From NCBI GenBank assembly GCA_902522465.1, contig CABYVV010000007.1:1-64000 (forward strand): a stretch of 64,000 nt of DNA, read 5' to 3'. How positions within the stretch are numbered: the first letter of the stretch is position 1; every line of letters starts with the position of its first letter. This DNA is from an uncultured Alphaproteobacteria bacterium. Lineage in GTDB: Bacteria > Pseudomonadota > Alphaproteobacteria > Methylaequorales > Methylaequoraceae. This document shows positions 8,853 to 18,360 of the stretch, in pieces. The position numbers were made by a program, and so were the translations under genes. The notes under the pieces are model-generated. The model made no database searches. It saw only the letters and a list, made by a program, of their open reading frames with translations, and was not told where the DNA came from.

Positions 8853-11753
8853 ATGAAATCAAAAAAAATTGTAAAGATATCATTATTTTTTTCGTTATTA
8901 TTTCTATTTTTATTAACGTCAATCTTTGGTTTTATTTTTATTATTTCATTAAAGCCAGTCAAGATAAATCTTTTGAATTATTTTGACAGAGAAAGCCGAC
9001 TAATAAAGAATGTTGAAATTAAAGAAATAGGAGATGTTTACTTAAGTTTTAATAAAGTAACCAAAAATTTTGAAGTATTAATAGAAGATCTTGTTATTAA
9101 AGATTCATATTTTCCAAGTGTTTTGATTGGTTTAGACCTTACATTAAAAAAAAAATTATTTAAAACTTCGATAAAAATTTTTGATAGTGAGTTAGAATTT
9201 GAAATTCCAAAGAATTTCCTCTCCTTTAAAGATTCACAACATAAAGATAATGTCCCTGAAAGTATTGATTTAAATTCATATTTCAAGTTTTTAAAAAAAT
9301 TTGAAAACATTCAAATAGTAAATAGTTCATTATCATTAAAACTGAATGAACAAACTACTGAAAAATATTTAGTTGATTTAAATTTTAAAGAATCTGAATT
9401 AATTTTTTCGATATCCGAAAAACAAAATGTAAATAATTTTTTATCAATTGATTATTTTGGCAGGTCAGACAAATATGATGTTTCTGTTGAATCTCAAAAT
9501 TTTAATTTTTATTTTTTAGAATATTTTAAAAAATTTGATTATTTCAAAATACAAAAACTTCTGTTAAGTGGTTCTTCAAAGCTTTCATTAAATAAAAACT
9601 TCACTTTCAATGAACTTTTTTTTAATTTTAAACTTAATGGAGAGATCAGCTATTCTTCTTTTGAAGGCAATAAAAATATTTCTTTTTCCGATTCACAAAT
9701 CATTGGTGAGAAAAATGAAAATAATTTAGACATAAGATTAGATTATTTATTTCTAGAATCAAAAATCAAATCGGTCTTAAGATTGAATTTAATGGAAAAA
9801 AAACAGTCAAAAGTCATTTTTAAATTAGACGCAATTAAAGTTTCAGAATTAATTGATATTTGGCCAAAAAATCTTAAGCCCTCTGTCTATAAATGGATGA
9901 AGGAAAATTCCAATGGAAATATTAGTAATTTTTTTTTAACTTTTTATATTTTTGATCAAGATAATAATTTTATTTTGAAAAAGTTGCAGGGTAATTTTGA
10001 CTTTGATGATACTAAAATTAGATATATGGAATCTATGCCTATAATTAATGATATAGACGGAAATGCCAAAATTTATGATGATAGAATTGTATTTTCAATA
10101 TTTTCAGGAGTTTCTCAAAGTTTAAATATAGATGAAGGAAATGTAGAACTATTTGATTTAAATACTGATGTTGAAAGAGCTAAAGTTGAATTACAAATAA
10201 ATGCAATAAATTATGATGTTGTCAAATATCTTGACTTATCGCCAATCAATAAAAAAAGTTACACGAAACTTAAAAACATAAATGGAAATACATTTGTAGA
10301 CTTGGAACTTAAATTTCCTCTTTTACTAGATCTCCCTGCAGAGGATATAGAATATAAATCAAATGTTGAAATAAAAAATGCAAAGTTTTCAGAGATTTTT
10401 AATAATTATGATCTTGAAAATTTTGAATTGAATATAAAAATTGATAATTCATCGGTCACGTATGCAGGAAGAGGTGATGTTTTCCAATCCACTGCAATCT
10501 TCTCGGGAAAGCAAATTAATGAAGCGGATCAAATCGTTGATAATATATCAGGTTCATATTTAATTAATTCCACAGTAGTTGAAAGTTTGTTGCCTAATAA
10601 TGACTTAAATTTTTTTGGTAAAATTCAAGTAGATTTTGGAATAACTGAAGATGAAAACGGGATAATGAAAATTGATGGCATTGGAGAATTAAGTGAAATG
10701 GAAATAGATTCAAACTTTCTAGGACCAAATTTAGATTTTTCTAATGGAAAGTTAAGATTTTTAATAAGGCCCTATGATGAATCGTATTCTGGTTTTTTTG
10801 ATATAAAAGCCAAAAATTTTGACTTTGAAGTAAATTCTATTTTTAAAGAGGATAAAATAACAGAAATTGATGTTCTTAGATTTAAATCTCCTAATCAGGA
10901 TTTTAAATTTAAATATAAGAATTATGACAACAGAAACTTTATTTTTTATGGAAATAAAATAAGTTTAAATAAAATTGATTTTTTTGAACAAAGTAAATTT
11001 GAATTTAATGATTTTAAATTTTCAATGGATGTTAACACAATAGAAATGGCAGGTGTAAAGTTTTCCAATTCTTCGATTGAAGTAAAAAAAGAAAACGGGA
11101 CTTTTAGTAAAATGAATATTAATTTAGTTGGTAAAGAGGATTTCCACAAAATTTTAATTGAGGATCAACAAAATAAAAAATTTATGATGGAATCTAACTA
11201 TTTACCATCTTTATTAAAAATTCTTGATATAGATTTAAACATTAAAAGAGGAAGTTTAAAAGTAGAAGGAGAGAAATTAGAAAATTCGTCAGAATATAAA
11301 GGTGTTATAGTTGGAAATGATATAGTGTTTCGTGATGCACCATTTTTAGCTAATTTTTTTAGCATTTTTTCATTAGAGGGTTTAACGCAAAAATTAAAGG
11401 ACGGAGGAATTATCTTTAAGGATTTTGATGCAAATTATAAATTATCTAATAAAAAGTTAACATTGGTAGATAGTCTTCTCAAAGGAAGTGAACTTGGAAT
11501 ACAATTTGATAGTGTGATAGGGATGCAGGATGATTATTTTATGATGAATGGTTCAATAATACCTGCTTATACAATTAATACACTATTAACAAAGTTTCCC
11601 ATTGTTGGTGATATTATCACAGCAGGATCACCAGAAGATGGTTTAATAGGAGCAAATTTCCGTGTAGAAAAAATTGAAGGAAAATATGAAGTTTTCTATA
11701 ATCCAATTTCTGTTTTTGTTCCTAATATTATCAAAAACTTTTTAAGCGATTAG
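8853..11753 (+). CDS. AsmA/YhdP-like (DUF3971) envelope lipid-transport protein
   Basis: A 966-residue protein with one N-terminal membrane anchor (about residues 7-32) and a very long periplasmic part made of repetitive beta-strand segments. The conserved C-terminal section contains DAPFLANFFSIFSLEGL, IQFDSVIG, NGSIIPAYTINTLLTKFPIVGDIITAG and FRVEKIEGKY. That end resembles the AsmA-like/DUF3971 family (E. coli YhdP and relatives), thought to bridge inner and outer membrane for phospholipid transport. Placement is by these end motifs and length. It lies between divergent bcp and convergent tyrS, and its last 12 bases overlap tyrS. Confidence 0.8.
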   Translation: MKSKKIVKISLFFSLLFLFLLTSIFGFIFIISLKPVKINLLNYFDRESRLIKNVEIKEIGDVYLSFNKVTKNFEVLIEDLVIKDSYFPSVLIGLDLTLKKKLFKTSIKIFDSELEFEIPKNFLSFKDSQHKDNVPESIDLNSYFKFLKKFENIQIVNSSLSLKLNEQTTEKYLVDLNFKESELIFSISEKQNVNNFLSIDYFGRSDKYDVSVESQNFNFYFLEYFKKFDYFKIQKLLLSGSSKLSLNKNFTFNELFFNFKLNGEISYSSFEGNKNISFSDSQIIGEKNENNLDIRLDYLFLESKIKSVLRLNLMEKKQSKVIFKLDAIKVSELIDIWPKNLKPSVYKWMKENSNGNISNFFLTFYIFDQDNNFILKKLQGNFDFDDTKIRYMESMPIINDIDGNAKIYDDRIVFSIFSGVSQSLNIDEGNVELFDLNTDVERAKVELQINAINYDVVKYLDLSPINKKSYTKLKNINGNTFVDLELKFPLLLDLPAEDIEYKSNVEIKNAKFSEIFNNYDLENFELNIKIDNSSVTYAGRGDVFQSTAIFSGKQINEADQIVDNISGSYLINSTVVESLLPNNDLNFFGKIQVDFGITEDENGIMKIDGIGELSEMEIDSNFLGPNLDFSNGKLRFLIRPYDESYSGFFDIKAKNFDFEVNSIFKEDKITEIDVLRFKSPNQDFKFKYKNYDNRNFIFYGNKISLNKIDFFEQSKFEFNDFKFSMDVNTIEMAGVKFSNSSIEVKKENGTFSKMNINLVGKEDFHKILIEDQQNKKFMMESNYLPSLLKILDIDLNIKRGSLKVEGEKLENSSEYKGVIVGNDIVFRDAPFLANFFSIFSLEGLTQKLKDGGIIFKDFDANYKLSNKKLTLVDSLLKGSELGIQFDSVIGMQDDYFMMNGSIIPAYTINTLLTKFPIVGDIITAGSPEDGLIGANFRVEKIEGKYEVFYNPISVFVPNIIKNFLSD

Positions 11754-13022
11754 TTCAACTAATCCGTATTTTTTTTTACCAACAAAAACTATCAAGTAAA
11801 AACCATTTTCTTTATCTGGATTTTCTAAAAAATTGTCTTTTGTGATCAAGAAATCTTTTTCATTTACAATGTCTTTATTAATTTTCACTGCACCCTGGTC
11901 GATTAGTCTTTTTGCTTGAGCATTTGATTCACATAAATTTAAATCAACTAGTATATTTTTTATCGAAATACCTTTGTCTAATAAGCTTTTTTTTAGTGCA
12001 ATCTTTTGTTTGCATGTTTCAATTATATCAGAATCAACTGTTTGCATGCTTAAAATGCTCTTGGCCTCAGCCTCTGCAATATTTGATTTTTCTTTTCCAT
12101 GACAAAGAGATGTTACTTCGTTAGCCAATAGTATTTTTAATTTATTAAGATCTTCACCTTTGTAATTAGAGAATTTCTTAATTTCATCAGAATCAATTTC
12201 AGTAAAAAGATTAAGAAATTTTATAACATCATCATCTGCAGTATTTCTCCAATATTGCCAAAAATCACTGACCGAAAACTTTTCTTCTGTTAACCATACA
12301 GCGCCTTTCGCTGTTTTACCCATTTTACTTCCACTTGAGGTTGTTATTAATGGTGAAGTAAGTCCAAACAGTTGTTTGTTTTTAATTTTTTTTACTAGAT
12401 CTATACCTGAAACTATATTTCCCCATTGATCTGATCCTCCAAATTGTATCATACAGTTATATCTCTCATTTAATACTAGAAAATCATAGGCTTGCATAAT
12501 TGAGTAATTAAACTCCAAAAAACTTAAATGTTGCTCCCGAATGAGTCTCTGTTTGATTGATTCCAAAGCTAACATTTTATTAACCGAAAATTTACTTCCA
12601 ACATCTCTGAGAAATTGAATAACGTTAAGTTTGTTTAACCATTCTAAATTATCAATAATTTCTGCACAATTTTCCTCGGAACTATTAAAAGATAAAAATT
12701 TTTTAAAAATTTTTTTCAAACTTTCTTTATTTTTTTCAATATCTTGGTGTTGTAAAATTCTCCTTGTCTCGTCTTTACCAGATGGATCACCAATTAGCGT
12801 TGTTCCGCCTCCTACCAATACAATTGGTTTGTGGCCACACTTTTGAAACAATCTTAGTAACATGATTGGTAGAAGTGAGCCAACATGCAAACTATCTGAT
12901 GTACAATCAAAACCAATATATCCTGAAGTTTTTTTTTGTAATAATTTCTTAATGCCATTATCGTCTGTTGATTGATGCCAAAATCCCTTTGAAATTGCTG
13001 AAGCTATAAAATCTTTTGTCAT
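11742..13022 (-). CDS. tyrS: Tyrosyl-tRNA synthetase
   Basis: A 426-residue class I aminoacyl-tRNA synthetase that charges tRNA-Tyr. The HIGH-like motif is in CTSDSLHVGSL, the tyrosine-binding helix contains YSIMQAYDFL, QFGGSDQWGNI is the classic TyrRS signature, and GSKMGKT is the KMSKS loop. A C-terminal S4-like RNA-binding domain follows (SNAQAKRLIDQGAVKIN). Length is standard for a bacterial TyrRS. Thirty bases separate its start from the divergent anmK, a pairing common in alphaproteobacteria. Confidence 0.97.
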   Translation of the reverse strand: MTKDFIASAISKGFWHQSTDDNGIKKLLQKKTSGYIGFDCTSDSLHVGSLLPIMLLRLFQKCGHKPIVLVGGGTTLIGDPSGKDETRRILQHQDIEKNKESLKKIFKKFLSFNSSEENCAEIIDNLEWLNKLNVIQFLRDVGSKFSVNKMLALESIKQRLIREQHLSFLEFNYSIMQAYDFLVLNERYNCMIQFGGSDQWGNIVSGIDLVKKIKNKQLFGLTSPLITTSSGSKMGKTAKGAVWLTEEKFSVSDFWQYWRNTADDDVIKFLNLFTEIDSDEIKKFSNYKGEDLNKLKILLANEVTSLCHGKEKSNIAEAEAKSILSMQTVDSDIIETCKQKIALKKSLLDKGISIKNILVDLNLCESNAQAKRLIDQGAVKINKDIVNEKDFLITKDNFLENPDKENGFYLIVFVGKKKYGLVELIA

Positions 13023-13052
13023 TGTTTTATTATAAAGGTTATAATAATTATC

Positions 13053-14168
13053 ATGAAAAAAAAAGAATATTGTTCTCTTGGTGTTATGAGTGGCACTTCA
13101 TTGGATGGATTAGACTTTTCGTTAATAAAAACTGACGGTATTTCAAAAATACAAGAACTATTTAATGAATATTTTAAATTTAATGTAAAATTCAAAGATG
13201 AAATAAAAAGTCTCATATGGAAATTTAATAAATTTGATGAAAGAAAAATACTAAATTCTGAGGAATTTAAAGTTTTAAACAAAAGGTTTTCAGAATTGGT
13301 AATCAAAAAGATAAAAAAATTTTTGTTAAAACATTCCATTAAAATATCCTCAGTTGATGTGATTGGTGTCCACGGAAATACGATGTTACACAATCCAAAA
13401 AAAGGAATTTCAATTCAACTTGGCGACCCTATATACATGTCATCAAAACTCAATGTAAAAATCGTTTCTAGTTTTAGGGATGAAGATTTACTTAACAAAG
13501 GGCAGGGAGCTCCACTTGTTCCAATTTATCATCAAATTAAATTTGCTGAAAGAAATAGAAATATCATGGTTGTAAATATTGGTGGGATTTCTAATTTTTC
13601 ATTTTTAATTGGTAAAAAAAAACTATTTGCCTCTGACATAGGCCCTGGTAATAAGTTAATTGACGAGTATTGTAATTTAAATTTGAATTGTGATTTCGAC
13701 AAAGACGGTCATTTTTCATCAAAAGGAGTGTTGATAAAAGATTTGGTAGAAAGCTGGAAAAAAAAAAATTTTTTAAAATCAAAATTCCCGACCTCTTACG
13801 ACAATTCTTTTTTTAAAATAAAAGACTATGTAAAAACTGGACTGAAAAATCATTATGATATACTAAGAACTCTGACTTTTTTCTCCGCCTATATCATTTC
13901 TTGTTTGTCTTTGAAAATAAATACTAGAATTGACAAGTGGATTTTCACTGGTGGTGGAATTAAAAATCATACTTTAATGAAAGATCTGAATTTTTTACTA
14001 GGTAAAAAAAATGTTGGGTCATCTTTATCATATGATTTAGACCCATTTTTTATCGAATCAAATGCGTTTGCTTTCATTTCAGTTAGAACTTTAAAAAAAT
14101 TACCATCATCATTTCCTAACACAACTGGTTGTAAAAGACCTTCTGTTTCCGGGAACGTATATTTTTAG
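13053..14168 (+). CDS. anmK: Anhydro-N-acetylmuramic acid kinase
   Basis: A 371-residue sugar kinase of the ASKHA fold that converts recycled 1,6-anhydroMurNAc to MurNAc-6-phosphate. Diagnostic motifs are GVMSGTSLDGLD at the N-terminus, GVHGNTMLHNP, GQGAPLVPIYH, VNIGGISNFSFL, DIGPGNKLIDEYC and the adenosine-binding FTGGGIKNHTLM. It is full length. It fits with the amidase and PBP genes upstream as part of peptidoglycan turnover. Its stop abuts the stop of the convergent hydrolase gene. Confidence 0.95.
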   Translation: MKKKEYCSLGVMSGTSLDGLDFSLIKTDGISKIQELFNEYFKFNVKFKDEIKSLIWKFNKFDERKILNSEEFKVLNKRFSELVIKKIKKFLLKHSIKISSVDVIGVHGNTMLHNPKKGISIQLGDPIYMSSKLNVKIVSSFRDEDLLNKGQGAPLVPIYHQIKFAERNRNIMVVNIGGISNFSFLIGKKKLFASDIGPGNKLIDEYCNLNLNCDFDKDGHFSSKGVLIKDLVESWKKKNFLKSKFPTSYDNSFFKIKDYVKTGLKNHYDILRTLTFFSAYIISCLSLKINTRIDKWIFTGGGIKNHTLMKDLNFLLGKKNVGSSLSYDLDPFFIESNAFAFISVRTLKKLPSSFPNTTGCKRPSVSGNVYF

Positions 14169-14801
14169 TTATTTTTGATCAATATATTTTTTAATTTTAT
14201 CTATAACTTTTTGTTCATTATTCAAAAAAAAATGATCGGCAAACTTTATTGTTTCCTGCTTAACTGTTATTGACTTTTGTTTATTAAGTTTCTTAACAAC
14301 ATCGTTAACATCATTATTATCAATTAAATTGTCTTTTTCTGCAGAAATTACCAAGCCAGATGCAGGACAAGGAGCTAGAAAATTAAAATCATATTTACCA
14401 ACTGGTGGACTTATCAAAATAAATTTTGGAATTTCTGGACGCCTCATTAAAAGTTGCATGCCCACCCATGCACCGAAAGATATTCCACATACCCAGTACT
14501 CTTTTGATTCTTGATTTTGATTCTGAAGCCAATCCAAAGCAATCGCTGAATCAGCAAGTTCTCCCTCACTACCGTCATGTTCACCATCTGATTTTCCAAC
14601 ACCACGAAAATTAAATCTCAGACTTGAAAATCCAATATCCGAAAAAAATTTATGAAGCTTAAGTGGTAAATGATTATTCATATTACCTCCGTGACCCGGG
14701 TGTGCGTGAAGAATTAAAACAGATGGAGAACTTGGCACGTTATTGTGTGTGTACCGAGCTTCTAGTCTTCCAATTGGACCATTTAGAAGGATTTCGGGCA
14801 T
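14169..14801 (-). CDS. Alpha/beta hydrolase of the small LHAHPGHGG family
   Basis: A 210-residue cytoplasmic alpha/beta hydrolase. The oxyanion region is LHAHPGHGGNMNNH, the nucleophile elbow is CGISFGAWVG (Ser in GxSxG), and the catalytic His is in KFADHFFLNN near the C-terminus; the charge-relay Asp is probably in SAEKDNLID. Related proteins are widespread in proteobacteria and usually annotated only as hydrolases. The substrate is unknown. It is divergent from cysE with about 60 bases between them. Confidence 0.85.
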   Translation of the reverse strand: MPEILLNGPIGRLEARYTHNNVPSSPSVLILHAHPGHGGNMNNHLPLKLHKFFSDIGFSSLRFNFRGVGKSDGEHDGSEGELADSAIALDWLQNQNQESKEYWVCGISFGAWVGMQLLMRRPEIPKFILISPPVGKYDFNFLAPCPASGLVISAEKDNLIDNNDVNDVVKKLNKQKSITVKQETIKFADHFFLNNEQKVIDKIKKYIDQK

Positions 14802-14864
14802 TTACAGTTGACTGATATGGTAGGATATAATAATAATAAATTTGTATAATACAAAAGTTTGATT

Positions 14865-15605
14865 ATGTCAAAAAATTTATTCAGCTTGATTATCTCTGAC
14901 CTAAGAGCGGCTAAAAATAGAGATCCAGCTGCAAGAAGCTACTTTGAGATTTTTTTTGCTTATTCAGGGTTTCATGCAACCCTTATCCATAGAATTTGTC
15001 ACTTTTTGTGGGGAATAAAATTGAAATTTTTGGCTAGATTTATTAGTAATTTATCTCGAATTTTAACTTCAATTGAAATACACCCTGCTGCAAAGATTGG
15101 TTATGGTTTTTTTATTGATCACGGTGCGGGACTTGTAATTGGCGAAACTTCAAAGATTGGCAGCAATGTTACTATATACCAGCAAGCAACATTGGGAGGA
15201 CTGACCCCTTCAGTTGACTCAGAATCTCAGAGAAATATTAAGAGACATCCAACAATTTGTGATAACGTAATAGTTGGATCTGGAGCCCAAATTTTAGGCC
15301 CAGTTATAATAGGAAAGAACTCAAGAATTGGAGCTAATGCAGTTGTTTTAAAGGATATTCCAGAAAATATTACATATGTTGGGATCCCAGCTAGAAAAAT
15401 AGAATCAAAAAATCTAAATGAAGAGTTTAATGCATACGGAATTTCTAAAGGGAAAATTGATGATCCAAATAAAAAAAGTATTAATGCTTTATACAAAGAA
15501 ATCTTCACATTAAATCAAAAAATAAAAGAATTAAAAAAACAGATTAATCAAAATTACAAGATACCACATGCTGAAATCAAAATCGATAATCCTAAAAAAA
15601 AATGA
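14865..15605 (+). CDS. cysE: Serine O-acetyltransferase
   Basis: A protein of about 246 residues that acetylates L-serine with acetyl-CoA, the first step of cysteine synthesis. An N-terminal helical domain (ARSYFEIFFAYSGFHATLIHRICHFLW) is followed by a left-handed beta-helix of hexapeptide repeats with the catalytic HGAGLVIGET, then a Lys-rich tail. A TTG six bases upstream (14859) could extend it by two residues, but ATG at 14865 is the natural start. Position just before the isc operon supplies the cysteine that IscS desulfurates. The partner cysteine synthase lies at 59.7-60.7 kb. Confidence 0.94.
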   Translation: MSKNLFSLIISDLRAAKNRDPAARSYFEIFFAYSGFHATLIHRICHFLWGIKLKFLARFISNLSRILTSIEIHPAAKIGYGFFIDHGAGLVIGETSKIGSNVTIYQQATLGGLTPSVDSESQRNIKRHPTICDNVIVGSGAQILGPVIIGKNSRIGANAVVLKDIPENITYVGIPARKIESKNLNEEFNAYGISKGKIDDPNKKSINALYKEIFTLNQKIKELKKQINQNYKIPHAEIKIDNPKKK

Positions 15606-15661
15606 AATAAAAGTTTAATTATCTGACAATTAAAAGGTTGTTTTATTATTTACTTACGTAA

Positions 15662-15676
15662 TTAGAATAATTCTAA
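15662..15676. promoter_or_regulatory. ICE-like (Irr) operator upstream of iscS
   Basis: A perfect inverted repeat, TTAGAA-TAA-TTCTAA, lies 116 bases before iscS. It matches the core of the alphaproteobacterial iron control element (TTTAGAAnnnTTCTAAA) bound by Irr. The outermost base of each arm does not match the consensus. A partial copy, TTAGAATTA, occurs about 65 bases further on. Assignment is by motif and position only. Confidence 0.55.
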
Positions 15677-15792
15677 GTTAATCTTTGATTATTATTGAAA
15701 AAAATGATAAAAGATTTACATAGTATATTAGAATTAAACATAATATAAAATGTAGAGAATAATATTAACTTTAATACGCAAAAAGAGTAAGT

Positions 15793-17010
15793 ATGAAGCA
15801 AATTAAAAACATATATTTTGATTATCAAGCTACGACTCCCGTAGACCCACGTGTTTTGAAAAAAATGATGCCTTATTTTGGAGAAATATACGGAAACCCT
15901 CACTCAAGAAACCATTCTTATGGTTGGGAAGCAGAGGAAGGAGTAGAGGTTGCACGAGAGCAAGTTGCCAATTTAATCGGAGCAAACCCTAAAGAGATCA
16001 TATTTACATCTGGTGCTACAGAGTCGAATAATTTAGCCATTAAAGGAGTTGCAGAATTCTATGGAGATAAAAAGAATCATATCATAACTTGTGTTACCGA
16101 ACACAAATGCGTTTTAGAATCATGTAGAAATTTAGATGGTAAAGGTTTTAAGATAACCTACCTCCCTGTTTCAAGCGATGGTCTAATTGATCTTGATTTA
16201 TTGAAAAAAGAGATTACCGATAAGACTTTACTTGTATCAATCATGGGCGTTCATAATGAAATAGGTGTCATACAACCACTGGAGAAAATCGGACAAATAT
16301 GCAGAGAAAATGAAGTTTTCTTTCACACAGATTGTGCACAAGCCATAGGTAAAATCCCGTTGGATGTTGAAAAAATGAATATAGATTTAATGAGCATTTC
16401 GGGTCACAAAATATATGCTCCTAAAGGAGTTGGCGCTTTGTATATCAGACGTAAACCTAGAGTTAGAATTTCTTCAATGATTAGTGGCGGAGGTCAGGAA
16501 AGAGGTATGAGGTCCGGTACTTTATCACCAGCATTGTGTGTTGGCCTTGGTGAAGCCTGTAATATCTATTCGCAAGAGATGGAACAAGAAAATAAAATGT
16601 TATCCAAATTTAAAAAAATGATGCTTGATGGTATAAGAAAAGCATGTCCTGATGTTTATCTCAATGGTTCTGAAATGTCTAGGGTACCCGGAAACCTCAA
16701 CTTAAGCTTTGCATATGTTGAAGGAGAATCTCTAATGATGGGAATAAAAAATCTTGCTGTCTCCTCAGGATCTGCTTGCACCTCCGCTTCACTCGAACCT
16801 TCCTATGTTCTCAAAGCTTTGGGAGTCGAAGAGGAGCTAGCTCACACCAGCTTAAGAATAGGATTTGGTAGATTTACAACTGAAAATGAGGTAAAATATG
16901 CTACAAAAACTATTGTGAGTGAAGTCATGCGACTCAGAGAACTTAGTCCACTTTGGGAAATGGCTCAAGAAGGAGTTGATATTAGTAAAATAAAATGGGC
17001 ACATCATTAG
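15793..17010 (+). CDS. iscS: Cysteine desulfurase IscS
   Basis: A 405-residue PLP enzyme that takes sulfur from cysteine as a persulfide for Fe-S clusters and tRNA thiolation. The PLP lysine is in [12 protein letters not shown], and the mobile active-site cysteine is in [17 protein letters not shown]. The GSACTS form and the long C-terminus ending in IKWAHH place it with IscS rather than SufS or NifS. It heads the operon iscS-iscU-iscA-hscB-hscA-fdx-iscX-mnmA. No iscR precedes it; the ICE-like box at 15662 is the visible candidate control site. Confidence 0.97.
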   Translation: MKQIKNIYFDYQATTPVDPRVLKKMMPYFGEIYGNPHSRNHSYGWEAEEGVEVAREQVANLIGANPKEIIFTSGATESNNLAIKGVAEFYGDKKNHIITCVTEHKCVLESCRNLDGKGFKITYLPVSSDGLIDLDLLKKEITDKTLLVSIMGVHNEIGVIQPLEKIGQICRENEVFFHTDCAQAIGKIPLDVEKMNIDLMSISGHKIYAPKGVGALYIRRKPRVRISSMISGGGQERGMRSGTLSPALCVGLGEACNIYSQEMEQENKMLSKFKKMMLDGIRKACPDVYLNGSEMSRVPGNLNLSFAYVEGESLMMGIKNLAVSSGSACTSASLEPSYVLKALGVEEELAHTSLRIGFGRFTTENEVKYATKTIVSEVMRLRELSPLWEMAQEGVDISKIKWAHH

Positions 17011-17032
17011 TACTTAGAAAGGAGATACGATT

Positions 17033-17422
17033 ATGGCTTACAGTAAAGAACTTTTAGATCACTACGAAAACCCAAAAAATGTTGGATCAATGGATAAGGA
17101 TTCAGCTGAAGTTGGTACTGGTCTTGTTGGTGCTCCAGCATGTGGAGATGTAATGAAACTTCAAATAAAGGTTAACAAAAAAGGAGTTATAGAGGACGCT
17201 AAATTCAAGACGTTTGGTTGTGGCTCCGCAATAGCATCTAGCTCTCTCATTACAGAATGGGTTAAAGGTAAGAATCTTGATGAAGCACACTCAATAAAAA
17301 ACACCGAGATAGCTAACCATCTTGCTCTTCCACCAGTGAAAATACATTGTTCTATTCTCGCTGAAGATGCAATTAAAGCAGCAATTGACGACTACAAAAA
17401 GAAGAATAGAAAAAACAGATAG
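17033..17422 (+). CDS. iscU: Iron-sulfur cluster scaffold IscU
   Basis: A 129-residue scaffold on which [2Fe-2S] clusters are assembled. The three cluster cysteines are present in APACGDVMKLQ, FGCGSAIASSS and KIHCSILAEDA. The HscA-recognised motif, LPPVK in E. coli, is present as LPPVKIHC. The gene has a strong ribosome binding site (AAAGGAGA) and lies 22 bases after iscS. Full length. Confidence 0.97.
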   Translation: MAYSKELLDHYENPKNVGSMDKDSAEVGTGLVGAPACGDVMKLQIKVNKKGVIEDAKFKTFGCGSAIASSSLITEWVKGKNLDEAHSIKNTEIANHLALPPVKIHCSILAEDAIKAAIDDYKKKNRKNR

Positions 17423-17442
17423 ACATTTATTTAAGATAACCA

Positions 17443-17766
17443 ATGATTACTGTTACCAGCAATGCTGTTAATCATATAAAAAAACTTTTATCTTCGAGAG
17501 ATAAGAAACCTTTAGGAATTAAGCTCTCCATAGAGACAAAAGGCTGCTCTGGACTATCTTACAGCATGGAGTTTGTAGATAGTCCAGACCAAAAAGATGA
17601 AGTTTTAAATGTAGAAGATGTCAAGATATTTATCGATCCAAAAGCCACTCTTTTTCTTCTTGGCACAACAATGGATTATGAGGAGGGCGTTCTAGAATCA
17701 GGTTTCAAATTTATTAATCCAAACGAAAAAGGCAGATGCGGTTGTGGAGAGTCTTTTCACGTCTGA
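17443..17766 (+). CDS. iscA: A-type iron-sulfur carrier IscA
   Basis: A 107-residue HesB/IscA-family carrier that delivers Fe-S clusters to apo-proteins. The three conserved cysteines are in KGCSGLSY and the C-terminal CGCGESF. Length and operon position, between iscU and hscB, are those of IscA rather than ErpA or SufA. Confidence 0.95.
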   Translation: MITVTSNAVNHIKKLLSSRDKKPLGIKLSIETKGCSGLSYSMEFVDSPDQKDEVLNVEDVKIFIDPKATLFLLGTTMDYEEGVLESGFKFINPNEKGRCGCGESFHV

Positions 17767-17775
17767 CACTTAATT

Positions 17776-18360
17776 ATGTCTACTAACTCCGTTTGTTGGA
17801 ACTGTCAAAATATTATACCTCCAAACGTCTTTTTATGTCAAAAATGTAATAAGATCCAACCTCCAAAACAAGTAAATGAGTTTAAATTATTAGGAATATC
17901 AGAAGAATTTGATTTAGATTTAGAGGAACTTGAAGACGCTTATTTAAAATTGCAACAATTATTTCATCCAGACAAATATTCGCAACTATCAGAAAAAGAG
18001 ATTAAATATTCAACACTTTTATCATCTATGATTAATGAAGCATATCAAAAACTAAATAGTTCAATATCAAGGGCTTCTGTGTTATTACAACTTAAAGGAA
18101 TAAATTCTCATCCAGAAGATAGTTCATTCAATGATTCTCAGGTTTTAGAGGAAGTAATGGAAATTCAAAATGAGTTTTTGGAGGCAGAAGATTCTGAACA
18201 AAAAAAGATATCAATTCAAAAACTTAACTCAAGGATTACAGAAACAATTGATGATTTATCAATATCATTTAAAAAACAAGATTATGAAATTGCTAAAAAA
18301 TTAAACATTAAATTATCATATCTTGAAAAAATTAAGGTAAATTTTAAAAAGCAGTTATGA
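17776..18360 (+). CDS. hscB: Co-chaperone HscB (J-domain) with N-terminal zinc motif
   Basis: A 194-residue J-protein that brings IscU to HscA and stimulates its ATPase. A zinc-ribbon-like CWNC...CQKC pair (residues 8-24) precedes the J-domain, whose HPD is in LFHPDKYS. A C-terminal helical IscU-binding domain follows. The cysteine-rich N-terminus is absent from E. coli HscB but known in mitochondrial and some alphaproteobacterial HscB. The stop overlaps the hscA start by four bases (ATGA), so translation is probably coupled. Confidence 0.93.
   Translation: MSTNSVCWNCQNIIPPNVFLCQKCNKIQPPKQVNEFKLLGISEEFDLDLEELEDAYLKLQQLFHPDKYSQLSEKEIKYSTLLSSMINEAYQKLNSSISRASVLLQLKGINSHPEDSSFNDSQVLEEVMEIQNEFLEAEDSEQKKISIQKLNSRITETIDDLSISFKKQDYEIAKKLNIKLSYLEKIKVNFKKQL

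Noticed and set aside
13019-13393. A 124-residue minus-strand reading frame over the start of anmK
   Set aside because: It lies antisense to the well-supported anmK gene, including its SGTSLDG motif, and has no family features.
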